Shown piece after piece: positions 10,605 through 22,636 of a stretch of DNA of 64,000 nucleotides. The stretch covers positions 434,001 through 498,000 of the forward strand of contig CAJQUN010000016.1 of NCBI GenBank assembly GCA_907163345.1, given 5' to 3'. Position 1 is the stretch's first letter; the number at the start of each line of letters is the position of its first letter. A program made the position numbers and the translations under genes. The notes below the pieces were generated by a model. It worked only from the letters and a program-made list of their open reading frames with translations, was not told the DNA's origin and did not search any database. The DNA is from Haberlea rhodopensis. Lineage: Eukaryota > Streptophyta > Magnoliopsida > Lamiales > Gesneriaceae.

Positions 10605-11196
10605 GTTAGGTGTCAAAACTGGCCCGTCCAATCCAAACTGGATGGCCCGTCCTCAACCCAAACGGGTTGGCCTATTTAGGCCCTCCTCTACGTGGGTTGG
10701 AAAACCTCCAACCCATGTGTCAAATGAGCCGAGCGGCATGAAGCCCGACACGAGCACGACACGACCCGTGTCGCTACAGTGCCGGGTTGTGCCGGGCTGT
10801 GCCGGGCCAAGGGATTAGACACGTGGGCCGTGCCGCTTGGGCACGAATATTTTTTTAATGCTAACCGATCGATCGGCAACATACGTACCGATCAATCAAT
10901 AGCATTGGAAGCGATATATTTAATGTTTGGCTTTACCGATCGATCGATATTATTGTGCTGATTGATCGGTAAAGCCAAAAAAAAAATTAAAAATAAAATA
11001 AATTGAAATGGGTGCCGGCCGGCACGGCCCATGGCACAGCACATAGTGGTCGTGCCTACATGTCGTGCCATGGGTCGTGCCTAGTCAAGCTTATTATGAA
11101 AACGGGTCGGCAAGGCACAATCTGTTTTCAAACCGTGTCGGTATGACATGATACGCAGTGTCGTGCCTGCCGGAACGACTAACTTGACACATCTAG
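10605..11196. mobile_element. hAT-like non-autonomous element with GC-rich interior
   Basis: The ends form a short imperfect inverted repeat: TAGGTGTCAAAACTGG at 10606 and CTAACTTGACACATCTAG ending 11196. The interior is rich in the GTGCCGGGC/CGTGCC words typical of plant hAT (Ac-like) subterminal repeats. A second GGTTGGCC-type repeat (10610-10735 and 11197-11450, with facing AACCCA/TGGGTT words) suggests one element nested in another. The 8-bp target duplication is not clear. Confidence 0.45.
10927..10978. repeat. Inverted repeat forming a 14-bp perfect stem (19 bp with one wobble)
   Basis: TTGGCTTTACCGAT at 10927-10940 pairs with ATCGGTAAAGCCAA at 10965-10978. The stem continues inward through CGATCGATCG, 12 bases, then TGATTGATCG, so the hairpin holds the same palindrome pair seen in the LTR arrays. 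Confidence 0.8.
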
Positions 11197-12781
11197 TTGC
11201 GGGTTAGGTAGGCCAACCCGCCTAAAAAATAAAAATAAAAAATTTCATTTTATTAAATTGAAATTATTAAAATTACTAAATAAATTATTAATATATCACA
11301 TATTAATTAATTTATTCAGCTTTTATTATAAACTAATTAATTGACTCAATCCACGGGCCAATCCGCCAACCCATGAGGCTAACCAACTCCAATTCGCCAA
11401 CCCAAACTGGTTGGCCTATTTACACAGGCCTAAAAAAATTTGGTCTAACAAAACAAATCCAATTTATTTTGACAACTTTAACTATGGTCCATATGTAAGG
11501 GGGGGATTCCTAAAGTATAAACGGTAGAGTGACCTTCCATTTGAAATAATTTTAAAATAAGGGTAACACTTGATCACTTTTTGGGAAACTCAAAAGTAAA
11601 AACATATGAAATGCAATTATTTCTGCTCGTATTAGATTTCTCAATTCACTAAAAAATCTCATATGACCAAAAATTTGATGCGACACTTAAGTACGGGGTG
11701 TCCATGAGTGACCAAACAAACATATATTGTTAGACTACTTAGACTAGGCTAAGTGGAAATCTGATGTTAAATATGTTATTTAAATGGTCAATATGAATAA
11801 AATGCAATTATCTATCCAATTAACGGGACGATTCAAACCCAAAGCCACTAAATTATTTGTTTAGGTCCCAATTTCTAGCCCCAATATTTATTAATTACAG
11901 AATTGAGAATCTAAAAAAAAATATACTACCCTCTATTTAATTAATAATCGATATTAACGTAATTATATTGAATCAAAGATTAAATATGGTTTTGAAAATT
12001 TTCTTAAACCTGATATATATATTGATATTGATAGTTCAATTTTTGGAGTTAAGAGTCTTACAAGAATTTGGAAATATAGAAATTAAAGACAATTAAAATA
12101 TTAAATTTAATAAAAAAGTTGATTAGTTTTCTCATTATCTTAAAATATATAGAATATTACTTACTATAAATCACAGTTGCGTCTGCAGAAAGAAGTTTTC
12201 AAAAATAAAGATTATAGAAAATTATTTACGAACAATTATATCTCAAGACCGATAAATGAAATAGAATGTAGCAAACGAAAATTATTTATTGACTAAACTT
12301 GAATACAAAAGTTTAGTAAGTAAATTTGTATCAACAAAGACAAAAAGTTTTTAATTCAATATTAAATTTATTTTTTTATTTTTTCAATAAAAACCTCATT
12401 TCTTAAACTTTTCTAAGGCATTCAAAATATTTGAGCAGCTCACGTCAATTACTTTATATTTAATATAATATTTAAAAAGAAAAAAAGGACTGGACTCTTC
12501 ACTCTCCAGTCAATATTTGATTTATCCTGTACTAATACAGAGTATGGTCTTGGCTTTTTCTTCTTTAGTCCAACAATCCAACCCCAAAAACAGAAACAAA
12601 TAAATAGATGACAAATTCAATTACGTACTTTGATTGGATTTTTAATTGGATTCAAACCAAATTTTTTAAATTAAATTTTATGGTATTTTTTTATGTAATT
12701 TTTGGATAGGTATTTGATTATAAATTACGAAAACTGATAAGATACAGAAGTCAAAAAATTGTAACATATATTTGAAAATTT
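11197..12781. other. Repeat debris and AT-rich intergenic DNA
   Basis: 11197-11450 holds the second half of the GGTTGGCC-type repeat (AACCCAAACTGGTTGGCC near 11398). From 11460 to 12780 the sequence is very AT-rich, with no frame, motif or repeat I can support. Confidence 0.4.
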
Positions 12782-13058
12782 TATAAAGCATAAACACCAA
12801 CTCCCCCTCTCCTCACTTCAATTCTCTACTTATTCCCAACCCCACCCCACTTCTCAGTTACATCTCGTAAAAGTGCAATGGATGTTTAAAAAGGCCTCCT
12901 GCCTCTAAATTGGACTTATTTCCACCAAGAAAAGGTCAGAAAAACATTCTTCACAATCAAGAATCATGTAAAATCTTGTTATATTTACTTAATTTTCTCG
13001 AGAATTTGTAGACTTAATTTAAGATGGGATTTCACGAATTTGGTTCTTGAAACAGAGT
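12782..13058 (+). promoter_or_regulatory. Putative core promoter and leader of the DUF1635 gene, with three small upstream ORFs
   Basis: A TATA-like TATAAAG at 12782 is followed by a CT-rich stretch (12800-12855) typical of plant leaders. Before the main ATG there are three upstream starts: ATG GAT GTT TAA at 12878-12889, the minimal ATG-TAA at 12965-12970, and an 8-codon ORF at 13024-13050. GAAACAG just before the main ATG could be a splice acceptor, in which case part of this is intron. The transcription start is inferred. Confidence 0.4.
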
Positions 13059-13718
13059 ATGGATGAGTGGAGGCAATCTCTGCTGCTGAATATGGAGCTC
13101 CAGGAAGAAATTAGAATCAGAGATGAACAAATTGCCCAACTCCAAGAAATGCTACACATAGCCATTAAAGAGAGAGATGAAGCTCAAGAAAAGTGCCAAA
13201 ATGTGTTCTTTGAGAATATTTTGATTCAACAACAGTCGAATCAATCTGGTCCAAATTCTGGGATTTCAAGTATTAAAGAAGATGATCCCCGAAGAGGGAT
13301 TGTATTCAGCAATGTCTTCTCTTCCTCAGATGGTGACGAGAGTATCGTTTCATCTCCGCCAGCGGCGCCACCACAACCTCCGCCACAGCAAAGAGGGGTG
13401 GAACCAGAGCTTCCTATCTTACTCGAATGGCCATTGCCGGAAAAAGGGAAGCTTTTGCAAGCAGTGATGAAAGCGGGACCGATTCTGCAGACCCTCCTAC
13501 TCGCCGGCCCTCTCCCACGCTGGCACCAGCCTCCGCCGCCTCTTGACACCATCCAGATTCCACCGCCGCCGGTGGTGATTCAATCCGTTCACCAAGAATC
13601 ATTACACAACAATGTTTTGAAGGTAAACAGGAAGAGGGGTCGGTCTGAAAACTCTGATACGTTCTTCAATCAGTTGAAATACCAAAAGGGTTTTCTCCAA
13701 TTGCCATTAATTAGCTAA
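13059..13718 (+). CDS. DUF1635 family protein
   Basis: 219 codons, ATG to TAA, uninterrupted. The start is the first in-frame ATG (MDEWRQSLLLN); in-frame codons upstream contain no earlier ATG. Residues 10-55 form a charged, coiled-coil-like helix (ELQEEIRIRDEQIAQLQEML, IKERDEAQEKC). A Ser/Pro-rich middle leads to the family's hallmark block EKGKLLQAVMKAGPILQTLL, then LAGPLPRWHQPPPPLD (about residues 127-165), and a basic NRKRGR near residue 193 that could be a nuclear localisation signal. The conserved block and the N-terminal helix match plant DUF1635 proteins, whose biochemical role is not established. Length is in the usual range. It is the only apparently functional host gene here. Confidence 0.85.
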   Translation: MDEWRQSLLLNMELQEEIRIRDEQIAQLQEMLHIAIKERDEAQEKCQNVFFENILIQQQSNQSGPNSGISSIKEDDPRRGIVFSNVFSSSDGDESIVSSPPAAPPQPPPQQRGVEPELPILLEWPLPEKGKLLQAVMKAGPILQTLLLAGPLPRWHQPPPPLDTIQIPPPPVVIQSVHQESLHNNVLKVNRKRGRSENSDTFFNQLKYQKGFLQLPLIS

Positions 13719-15749
13719 ATTTGTTGCAATGAGGTGAAGATCGAAGGTTTGGACAAAATTGAGGATCTTGTTGTCTGACCATTTGGCCTGTGATCTGGTT
13801 GGTTTGTAACATACAGATTAGTGTTGCCATTATAGTATTATTTACTTTCATAACCATTAAAAACAGAGAGCATGAAGGGAAGTCCGCAATCTCGATCGGA
13901 GGAAGCCAAATATTTTACTTTTATTGTCTGATTTTCTTTATATATGATACATATAAGTTTTACATCATAGAATTAGAAACACACTACATTAATTGTTCGG
14001 TTGTTTCTGTTTATCTGTTTTTCGAAAATAATGAACAGGTGGATAGCTTTAAAATTGCGACTTTTTTATGTGGAACTTCGATCCCCAGATCAACTATCAC
14101 AATTCATTTTGGACCTTGTGTTTTCTTTTAGAATGTACTGCTTTTTTTATTCATATTTTATTCAATAAATTTATTAATGCATTTTTTATGGCCATATAAT
14201 TTTAATTATACTTTTTATACATATTTATAGATATTGTTATACTTATTCTTTTTAGTTATTATTTAAATATTTTCTGATTAATTATATATTAGCATAAATT
14301 TTACCACATTAAATACTAAATGCATCAGTAATTATTTTAGTTAATTTAAAACTTAAATGAAAAAAATGAAACCTACTTAATAATGTTAGTCTCAATCATT
14401 TCAAAAGAATATTTTTTACCAATCCACCTACGTAACCACTTTTCCAAATAAAAAATATATTTAACACGGAAACAAACATCTTTTTTTATTTAATTTTCAA
14501 AAAATTATAAAATGTTTCCCCAAAAAACAAAAATTAAAGATAAAAATAAAACCCGTAACGAATATGATAAAAATATATGAACTTACATAGAGTTTTTAAA
14601 TGGAGAGATGGGCTAAGACCTAAGTCACATAATTCTCTTATATCTTTTCATGCATTGGTGCTCCGGTCGCGAACTGGCGCATTGAGTGTTTGTGCGGCTC
14701 TTAAAACACAATAAGTTTTACTAAGTCGCGCACTGACGCCCCCGTCGTGATCTGACATATAAAGTGCGTGTGTGGCGCTTTAAGACCCATTCGGTTTTAC
14801 TAAGTTGTGTACTAAGTTTTAGTAAGTCGTGAAGTTAAATGTTAGACATTCTTAATTCTCCGAAAATAATATAAGTCATTTTTAATATATTCATACTATC
14901 AAAACATGTTGAAATCCAGAGATAATATTTGGTTCATTTTTCGAATCATTATCTTATGACCAAATATTAACAATTTAGTTTCATTATCATTCTCTAAACT
15001 ATATTTTTCGGAGAACAAATAATTATACATATTAGGAGAGCAATCGAATAAAATATTTGAATTGTGTCGTAAATAATATAAAAATGATATAAGTTTGTCA
15101 AATGTGATGTGTATTATATATGTTTAACTTATTTCATCAGTTTGTGCGTGTGTGTATATATATATAACTCAAATTTTTTGAAAATTTATGCATGCATGCA
15201 GGGCGGACCTAGGGGGATGGGAATATTTTGTTTTTTGAAAAAAAAATATTTTAAGCTTAATTTTTTTAAAATAATTTTTTTTTGCATCTCCAAAATTGTT
15301 TTAACCTTTAAATATTATAAAAAAAAAAATTCACTCCCACAATAATTTTTTTTTAGGTCCATCCCTACATATGTGTATCCGCACTCACTCACACATCATG
15401 TGACTTAGGCTAAGACCACAATGTGTGAAAGGCACAATTGGGCGGCTCGAGTAGGTTCCCACATATCAAATTTGGGATCTTCCTCCAAATCTACATGTTT
15501 TTAAGTGATTTGTTTTTTAATTTTTTTTTTATCTACATAAAATATTTAAATAATTATATATTCCAAAACTTACGCAAAAAAAAAATTGTTTTGCACGTTC
15601 TACGAGACGTGACTACTAAATTACACAACAAAAGTGTAAAGATAAGGATTGAAGATTCCAAGTGCAATATTGCCCTCTAAACACATTCTCAATTTTATAA
15701 CAAATTTATGATATAATTTTATGATTTCTCCAATTTCACATTACATTTT
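13719..15749. other. 3' flank and AT-rich intergenic DNA
   Basis: Holds the 3' flank of the DUF1635 gene, where 13790-14131 is an open frame by chance, then AT-rich sequence. A GC-richer island at 14640-14790 with repeated TCGCG/GGCGC words may be transposon debris. One small transposon-like repeat is listed separately at 15200. Confidence 0.4.
15200..15367. mobile_element. Possible 168-bp MITE
   Basis: Imperfect terminal inverted repeats CAGGGCGGACCTA (15200) and TAGGTCCATCCCTA (ending 15367) around an AT-rich core with poly-T/poly-A runs. No clear target duplication. hAT-like by its CAGGG end. Confidence 0.35.
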
Positions 15750-16712
15750 TGTTGATATATGCCCTAAGACAATTCATTAGATTATTGATTTTGGTATACA
15801 TTATAATATGATTTTCATTAATGACAATTCATTATTATATATTATTCAAATATATGTGTGAATAAACATATATTAATGTCCTTAGAATAATATTGTATTA
15901 TTCTTAAAGATTGTCCCTAGTAAAGTATTATCATGAATTATGACAATAATAATGCATAGAGACTAGTATGTATTGATTGATGAATTTGTTCATGGATATG
16001 AGATATCGAATCAACACATAGGTACATGTTAAAAAACTATGTACTGGACGACACACCATGAGAATGCTACATGGACTGTTAAATGAATGTCATAACCAAT
16101 TCTCATAGTGATAATAATGTATGTAGCCCTTACGACTTGAGACCACCAGAGATCCCAACATAAGGAGTTGTGTATCTTGATATTGTCAAACGTTACCTAT
16201 AATAGGGTAAACTATAAAGACAATCATTGGATATACTACGAATTATGTAGAGAGATGCTGAGTGGTCAACATAGGAGTTATCCTGCCTATATAACAGGAG
16301 AAGTGTTTGTGCCATTGATCAAGTGAGAGTAAAATGCATAGTCATGCTCGAATGAGTTGATATGTGATATCGAGCTTATTCATTTATTCTAGTATACTCG
16401 GGGATCAAGAAATAAAAGATTGAACTATACGAATATGAATCATTCCATGACTCGTGTTCAATCTAAACAACTAGGACAAAGGTTACATGGTTAATATTAT
16501 CACATGCCATAGGTAATGTCGAGTCAATGACATTCTTGTAACTTGGGTAGCATTGATGTGTTGCTAGATACCGCTCATTACTTGTGACATAAAATAAGAT
16601 TTTATATCACGGCCAATGTTATACGATCCTAACGGGTCGCATAAAAGATTAAATCAATAAAGGGAGATAAAATTCATTTGATGAATTAATTTGATTAGGA
16701 AGAGTCCTAATC

Positions 16713-16749
<37 letters not shown>

Positions 16750-17317
16750 GGCCAACGTTATAGGATCCTAACGGGTCAAATAAAAGATTAAATCAATAAA
16801 GGGAGATAAAATTCATTTGATGAATTAATTTAATTAGGAAGAGTCATAATCATAATATATATATATATATATATAAATATATATATATACGGGTAGATAT
16901 TGAGCTTAAGAGTTTTTGAAAACCCTATTTTCTTTTAATTAGCGCCTCATTTATCAGTATATATATGTGTATTAGTTTAATGGGGGTTAATGAAGATTAG
17001 CGAAAAATTTACACTGATAAACAAACGATTGACTAAGCTTTGTTGAGAACGAGCGACCGTCACCTCGTCCTTTTTCTTCGGTTGAATTATCAAGTCTAGC
17101 ACCTTCATAATTTCAACATCCCTTTAGCGATTTGATCGTGTGGATACAGAAGAGGCAAAGCTGTGAAGTTTTGCTAAAAGACTCGTGGACGTTCTTCTGC
17201 ATCAAACACGCTACAAATGTATAACTCTGAACACCAATATGATTTTTTCGTATAGATCCTCGGCTGAAAACCGAAAATTTTAATTTATTCCATTGCGTGT
17301 GCCATATTGGATTCCCA
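15750..17317 (+). repeat. 5' LTR of the old copia element
   Basis: 1568 bp, TGTTGATATATG to GGATTCCCA. It is longer than its 3' partner because of a 139-bp internal duplication (16610) and expanded (TA)n tracts at 16719-16748 and 16856-16888. A degenerate primer site, TGGTATCAT, follows at 17322. The minus-strand frame at 17113-17349 is fortuitous. Confidence 0.85.
16610..16889 (+). repeat. 139-bp tandem duplication inside the 5' LTR
   Basis: Copy 1 16610-16748 and copy 2 16749-16889 both begin CGGCCAA and contain GATCCTAACGGGTC and GATAAAATTCATTTGATG, and each ends in a (TA)n tract. The 3' LTR has a single copy near 40207-40335. Confidence 0.85.
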
Positions 17318-17566
17318 ATAGTGGTATCATAGTCGTGTACGAAGTCCATATCAGGTTATGTGATAAATATTTGTCATATTTTGAGTTTTTGAATTCATGC
17401 TAATTCTGGGAAACCGTGACGAATATAATATAAGAATATATGAGATATGTTATATTCGATTATAAGATCAAATGAGATATGTTTGTGGGAAACTATCGTC
17501 AAATATATATGAATTATTAACGAAAATATATATGATATATTAACGAGTATTTCGGCTACCGACAAG

Positions 17567-17815
17567 ACAGGGCGGCGACCGCGCCAAGCTTGGTCGGGCA
17601 ACCGAGCCAAGCACGGGCGGGCGACCGAGCCAGTGCATGGGAGGGCGACAGTCCCACAAGGGCGGGCGATCGATCTCTCGCATGGGCGGGCGACCGAACC
17701 CACGCATGGGTAGGCGACAGGCTTGCTTGGACGGGTGACGGAGCCAAGCGTGTGGGCGGGCGTCCGAGCCACGATGGCGGGCGACCGAGCTTCCGTGGTG
17801 GGCGACCGAGGTGTG
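17567..17815 (+). repeat. GC-rich minisatellite in the copia leader
   Basis: About eleven degenerate units of 21-25 bp around the core GGGCGGGCGACCGAGCC, often followed by A-rich GCATG words. It is sharply GC-rich in AT-rich surroundings. Open frames on both strands here (17395-17889) are a by-product of composition. Confidence 0.8.
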
Positions 17816-18912
17816 CAATATTTTTCCCATTTAAGCCTATTGGTTTTAATCAAGTTTATCAATCTAAAATTAAATTTTCAAGGGTTTAGAATTCAATTCA
17901 TTAATTAATATGTCCTAGCATGTTTTATGTGTTGTTTGAGCATGGTGCATGGTTATAGTCCATTGACCTATTAGATTGTATTTTTTGTGAATGGTTGTAT
18001 ATTTATTACGGCTGCGAGTCGTGCTTTCTCTATTTTTTCTGAATGTATTACCTCTCCCCTATGCTCCCCTCGAATGTAATTCGAGGTCTTCTCTATATCA
18101 TGTAATTGTTATATAGTATAGTTTTAACATTAATTGATGGAGATCAATGAAGATGGACCATGGTGATGAGACGGGGAGACCATTCACCAAAGATCGAAGA
18201 GGTGCTTGGAGAAGTTACCCTTAGGTTGACCCTTTAGATTTTCTCATTGGCTTGAGAAAATCAGTAGTTCGGGCTATAACCATGTCACATTATTTTACGT
18301 TGATGTATGTGATGCATTGATTATCATTTGATATTTAATATTGATGGATGATATATATATCTTTTATGTGTACAGAACATATTTTCATATTCAATATTAA
18401 TAAATCGTAAGATCTTTAAATCCCTTTAATGATATTAAGTCAAGATTGATACCTTCCGATTAATAATACTAGTCAAGACTTTGATTGAACATGTGTAGGT
18501 TTGCCAAAGCAAAGTACCGTGACAATCTTAGTAAGACACGATAGGATAAAAGTGATATCCATGTGATTATAAAATGGGTTTGAATTAATTAGCGTTATCT
18601 CAATAGGATTGGGAACCTAGAGGCATATGGTTGGGTAATAATCCATTAGATGCATTAGAACAAAGTGTTGTTCGCCCAACCATCCAAGAGTTGCATGTGA
18701 TGTAATTGACAAGTGTTGTCTACCTAAATAACTGAGTCTTGGATGATTAGCCAAAGCTAACTCAAGGTTAGGTGAAATATGGATCTTGACCCACTAATAG
18801 CTTATGAGGGTTGTTGATTCTAACTAAATAGTGGGAGTTTCATTTAATAAAAGACCATATTAAATGAATAAAATCATAATACTTATTTTGCATATTTATA
18901 TTGTAGATATCC
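17816..18912 (+). other. Untranslated leader of the old copia element
   Basis: No open frame, no repeat. Lies between the minisatellite and the gag ATG. The minus-strand frame 18840-19022 overlaps real gag on the other strand and is spurious. Confidence 0.5.
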
Positions 18913-19978
18913 ATGGCATCAAATGTTACTAGTACACTTTCATTGCGATCAGTCATTGAGAAGGACAAATTGAATGGGACAAATTTCTTAAACTGGTATA
19001 GGAATCTGAGGATTGTCCTCAAACAAGAGAAAAAAACAAAATGTCCTAGAGGAACCCTTACTTGCTAAGGAACCTCCTGCTACGGCTGTAAGGGCCGATA
19101 AGGATGCTTAGAGAAGCATCAAAATGATGCTCTTGATGTTGGATGCCTGATGCTTGCAACCATGAACTCTTAGCTTCAAAAACAACATGAGGAAATGGAT
19201 GCGTTCAATATGATTAAACATTTGAAGCAACTTTACCAACAACAAGCCAGACAAGAAAGATATAACATCTCTAAAGAATTATTTCAGTGCAGAATGGTAG
19301 AAGAAAGCCCTGTTGGAACTCATGTACTCAAAATGATTGGATACATTGAGAATCTTGAGAAATTGGGTTTTTCGTTGGACCAAGAGTTGGCCACTGACGT
19401 GATTTTGCAATCGTTGCCTGATAGCTATAGTCAATTTGTTCTGAAGTACTATATGATTAAAATTGAGAAAACTCTACCACAATTGCTTGGTATGTTGAGA
19501 ACTTACGAGGCAAACACAAAGAAGTCGAAGCCCACAAATGTTCTTATTGTGAATAAGGGCAAGGGAATGGCTAAAGCAAAGGGCTTTAGAAAAGACAAGA
19601 AAGTCTTTGTCAAATCTAAGCCTCATGCTACTGCACTTAAGCCAAAGGAAGGAGTGGCTAAGGAAGGAAAATGCTTCCATTGTGGTGAGATCGGACATTG
19701 GAAGAGAAATTGCAAGGTTTGCCTGGAAGAACTCAAAAATACAAAGGGAAATGTGATTTCTACTTTAGGTATTTATGTTATAGAAGTCAATGTATCTACT
19801 TATTCATCATGGGTATTAGATACTGGATGTGGTTCTCACATTTGTGTTAATGTGCATGGACTCAAAAGGAGTAGAGTATTGGCTAAGGCGAAGTTGACCT
19901 ATGAGTGGGGAATGGAGCAAGAGTTGCTGCATTAACTATAAGAAATTATTCATTAACTTTGCCTTATGGTTTAATTTT
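18913..19978 (+). pseudogene. Copia gag and start of protease, broken
   Basis: ATG at 18913 opens MASNVTSTLSLRSVIEKDKL with the LNGTNFLNWYRNLRIVL motif of UBN2-type gag. A frameshift near 19030 (after an A run) and a stop near 19110 follow. The frame 19195-19935 resumes with gag helices, the CCHC zinc knuckle CFHCGEIGHWKRNC and the protease active site VLDTGCGSHIC. Another frameshift near 19890 shifts the protease out of frame. The coding continues across the insertion at 19979 into LELQDCYF at 25456. Confidence 0.85.
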
Positions 19979-22412
19979 TGTAAGGCCCTCGCTATCTTAA
20001 CCCGTTCGTAGTGCATTATCACATATGTTAGTGCATACATTCATGCCATTATGAAATTCTTATACATGCTTCTAGAGCATTAGAGCATTAACATGCCATC
20101 TATAAAATTTTGACGTTAATTCACTTCTCATCAATTCCCATACATTTCAACTTGCATAAATATGCACCTCATAACACACTAACATGTTCTCAATTAATCA
20201 TGCAATTCCTTAATTAATTGCATGCAACACATAATTGAAAAGAGAAAAGCTCATAACCTTTATACAACCTATATACACATCAGAATACTCACAAGTGAGC
20301 ATTGAATAAGCGAATGTGTATCTAATGTATAAATCATACTACTCAATACCAATATTGGTACCTCAGCCCTGGAAGCATTTCTAATCAACAGCTAGAACTC
20401 AACTCCGAGTCATTGCTGTACCTGTTCTACCTGTCCCAACAGAAACAGCGCTCACGCGAGGTGAGCATACCAATAACATCATCTCAATAACAACAATATC
20501 ACAATTCATAATTTACAGAATATAAAGCTGTAAATCTAAAAGATACTTCCTGTATAGTATCATTAGCATATGGGATCCCCCGTGCTGTTCTTGTTCTCAC
20601 AATAGCCAAACCATCAAACTTCCAAAATCAGTTAATCATTACATCGATTAACTAAACTCATCCTTGCCATGCCAATTTCAAAATCAAATATAGTTAAATC
20701 ATTACACTAATGATTTACAGAAATCACATACATCTCAATTAATGATTTCTCAGTCTCACCACATCCTATCCCGTTGCTCGCTCAAAAACGACGATATCAC
20801 AATCCAATGCTCGCTCAATAGCGGCGATATCACAAGCCAATGCTCGCTCAACAGCGACAACATTACACATTGCTTGGCATCCCATGATCCTCAATGCATA
20901 CCTTAATATTTACAACAACCATATATTATTCATGCACATGACAATAATATATCTATCATGCTCGTACGTTACATGTACCTTATAGTCCAGTAGCAAGAGC
21001 TAAACCTTGCATTTGCCCCGAGATCCAGTGAATTATTCGCTATTTATAATTAATAACCAACAATCAATAATAATCTCACTACCACATGCATAAGCATGTA
21101 CACAACCCCCAAATACATCATCCTACCATGATGATTAATTACCATTAATGTACTATGCGTACTACTTAAGACATCTCATTTAATCCTACGTTCAATGAGT
21201 TACCGATTGACTCGAATGAGTAGTACGTCTTATAAAAGTTCATTAATGATAATTAATCATCGTGGTAGGATGATGTATTTGGGGTTGTGTACATTTTATG
21301 CATGTGGTAGTGAGCTTATTATTGATTGTGGGTTATTAATTCTAAATAGCGAATAATTCACTGGATCTCGGGGCAAAGACAAGGTTTAGCTCTTGCTACT
21401 GGACTATAAGGTACATGTAACGTACGAGCATGGTAGATATATTATTGTCATGTGCCTAAATAATATATGGTTGTTGTAAACATTATGGTATGCATTGAGG
21501 ATCATGGGATGCCGCAATTGAGCGAGCAATGTGTAATGTTGTCGCTGTTGAGCTAGCATTGGATTATGATATCGCCTCTATTGAGAGAGCATTGGATTGT
21601 GATATCACCGTTGTTGAGCGAGCAATGGGACAAGATGTGATGAGACTTAGAAATCATTATTTGAGATGTATGTGATTACTGTAAATCATTAGTGTAATGA
21701 TTTAACTGTATTTGATTATGAAATTGGCATGGCAAGGATGAGTTTAGTTAATCAATGTAATGATTAACTGATTTTGAAAGTTTGATGGTTTTGGCTTTTG
21801 TGAGAATAGGAACATCACGGGGGATCCCATATGATAACGATACTATACAGGAAGTATCTTTTAGATTTATAGCTTTATATTCTGTAAATTATGAATTTTG
21901 ATATTGTTGTTATTGAGATGGTGTTATTGGTATGCTCACCCCATGTGATGGTTGTTTCTGTTGGGATAGGTAGAACATGTACAACAATGGCTCTGGAGTT
22001 GAGTTCGAGCTGTTGATTGGAAATGCTTCCAGGGCTGAGGTACCAATGTTGGTATTGAGTAGTATGCTTTATACATTAGATACACATTCGCTTATTCAAT
22101 GCTCGCATGCGAGCATTCTGATGTGTATATGGGTTGTATAAAGGTTATGAGCTTTTCTCTTTCAATTATGTGTTGCATGCAATTAATTAAGGAATTTCAT
22201 TATGAATTGAGAACGTGTTAGTGTATTATGAGGTGCATACTTATGCAAGTTGAACTGTATGGGAATTGTTGAAAGTGAATTGATGTCAAAATTTTATAGA
22301 TGGCATATTAATGCTCTAGAAGCATATATAAGAATTCCCTAATGGTATGAATGTATGCATTAACATATGTGATAATGCCCTACAAGCGGGTTAAGGTAGC
22401 GAGGGCCTTACA
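19979..22412. repeat. 2.4-kb imperfect palindrome of gypsy LTR sequence
   Basis: Left arm 19979-21150 (minus-oriented) and right arm 21241-22412 (plus-oriented) are each 1172 bp, with a 90-bp spacer. Matching ends: TGTAAGGCCCTCGCTA at 19979 against TAGCGAGGGCCTTACA at 22412. Inner ends: ATTAATTACCATTAATG against CATTAATGATAATTAAT. Roughly 90 percent identical by eye. The arm corresponds to the 3' half of the 2056-bp solo LTR at 36885. Includes short arrays of GCTCGCTCAACAGCG words. Confidence 0.9.
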
Positions 22413-22416
22413 TTAG

Positions 22417-22428
22417 TGGTATCAGAGT
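22417..22428 (+). promoter_or_regulatory. Primer binding site of the chimeric gypsy element
   Basis: TGGTATCAGAGT, one base off the Met-tRNA-type site, 4 bp after the LTR end at 22412. Confidence 0.8.
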
Positions 22429-22636
22429 AGTGGTTAGAGAACCGGGGTTGAGCAAAGGGTAGAGTTAGTGAACAAGTTGGATATGTGTTCACTTATGAGC
22501 ATGTTCATGCATTTTGGTGCATATTTGAGTATATGTGCATTATACTAACATGCTTGAGATATTGTTATTCATGTTAACTAACGGTGTATTTCATGAATTG
22601 ATTCTGGATTATTATTGTTAACCCCTGTGTTATAGC

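Noticed and set aside
13241..13602. Minus-strand frames opposite the DUF1635 gene
   Set aside because: Shadows of a conserved plus-strand coding region.
13719..15749. 14640-14790 GC-rich island as a gene
   Set aside because: No open frame and no recognisable domain; repeated TCGCG words suggest transposon debris.
17395..17889. Overlapping open frames on both strands rich in Arg, Pro and Gly
   Set aside because: All coincide with the GC-rich minisatellite, where stops are rare by composition.
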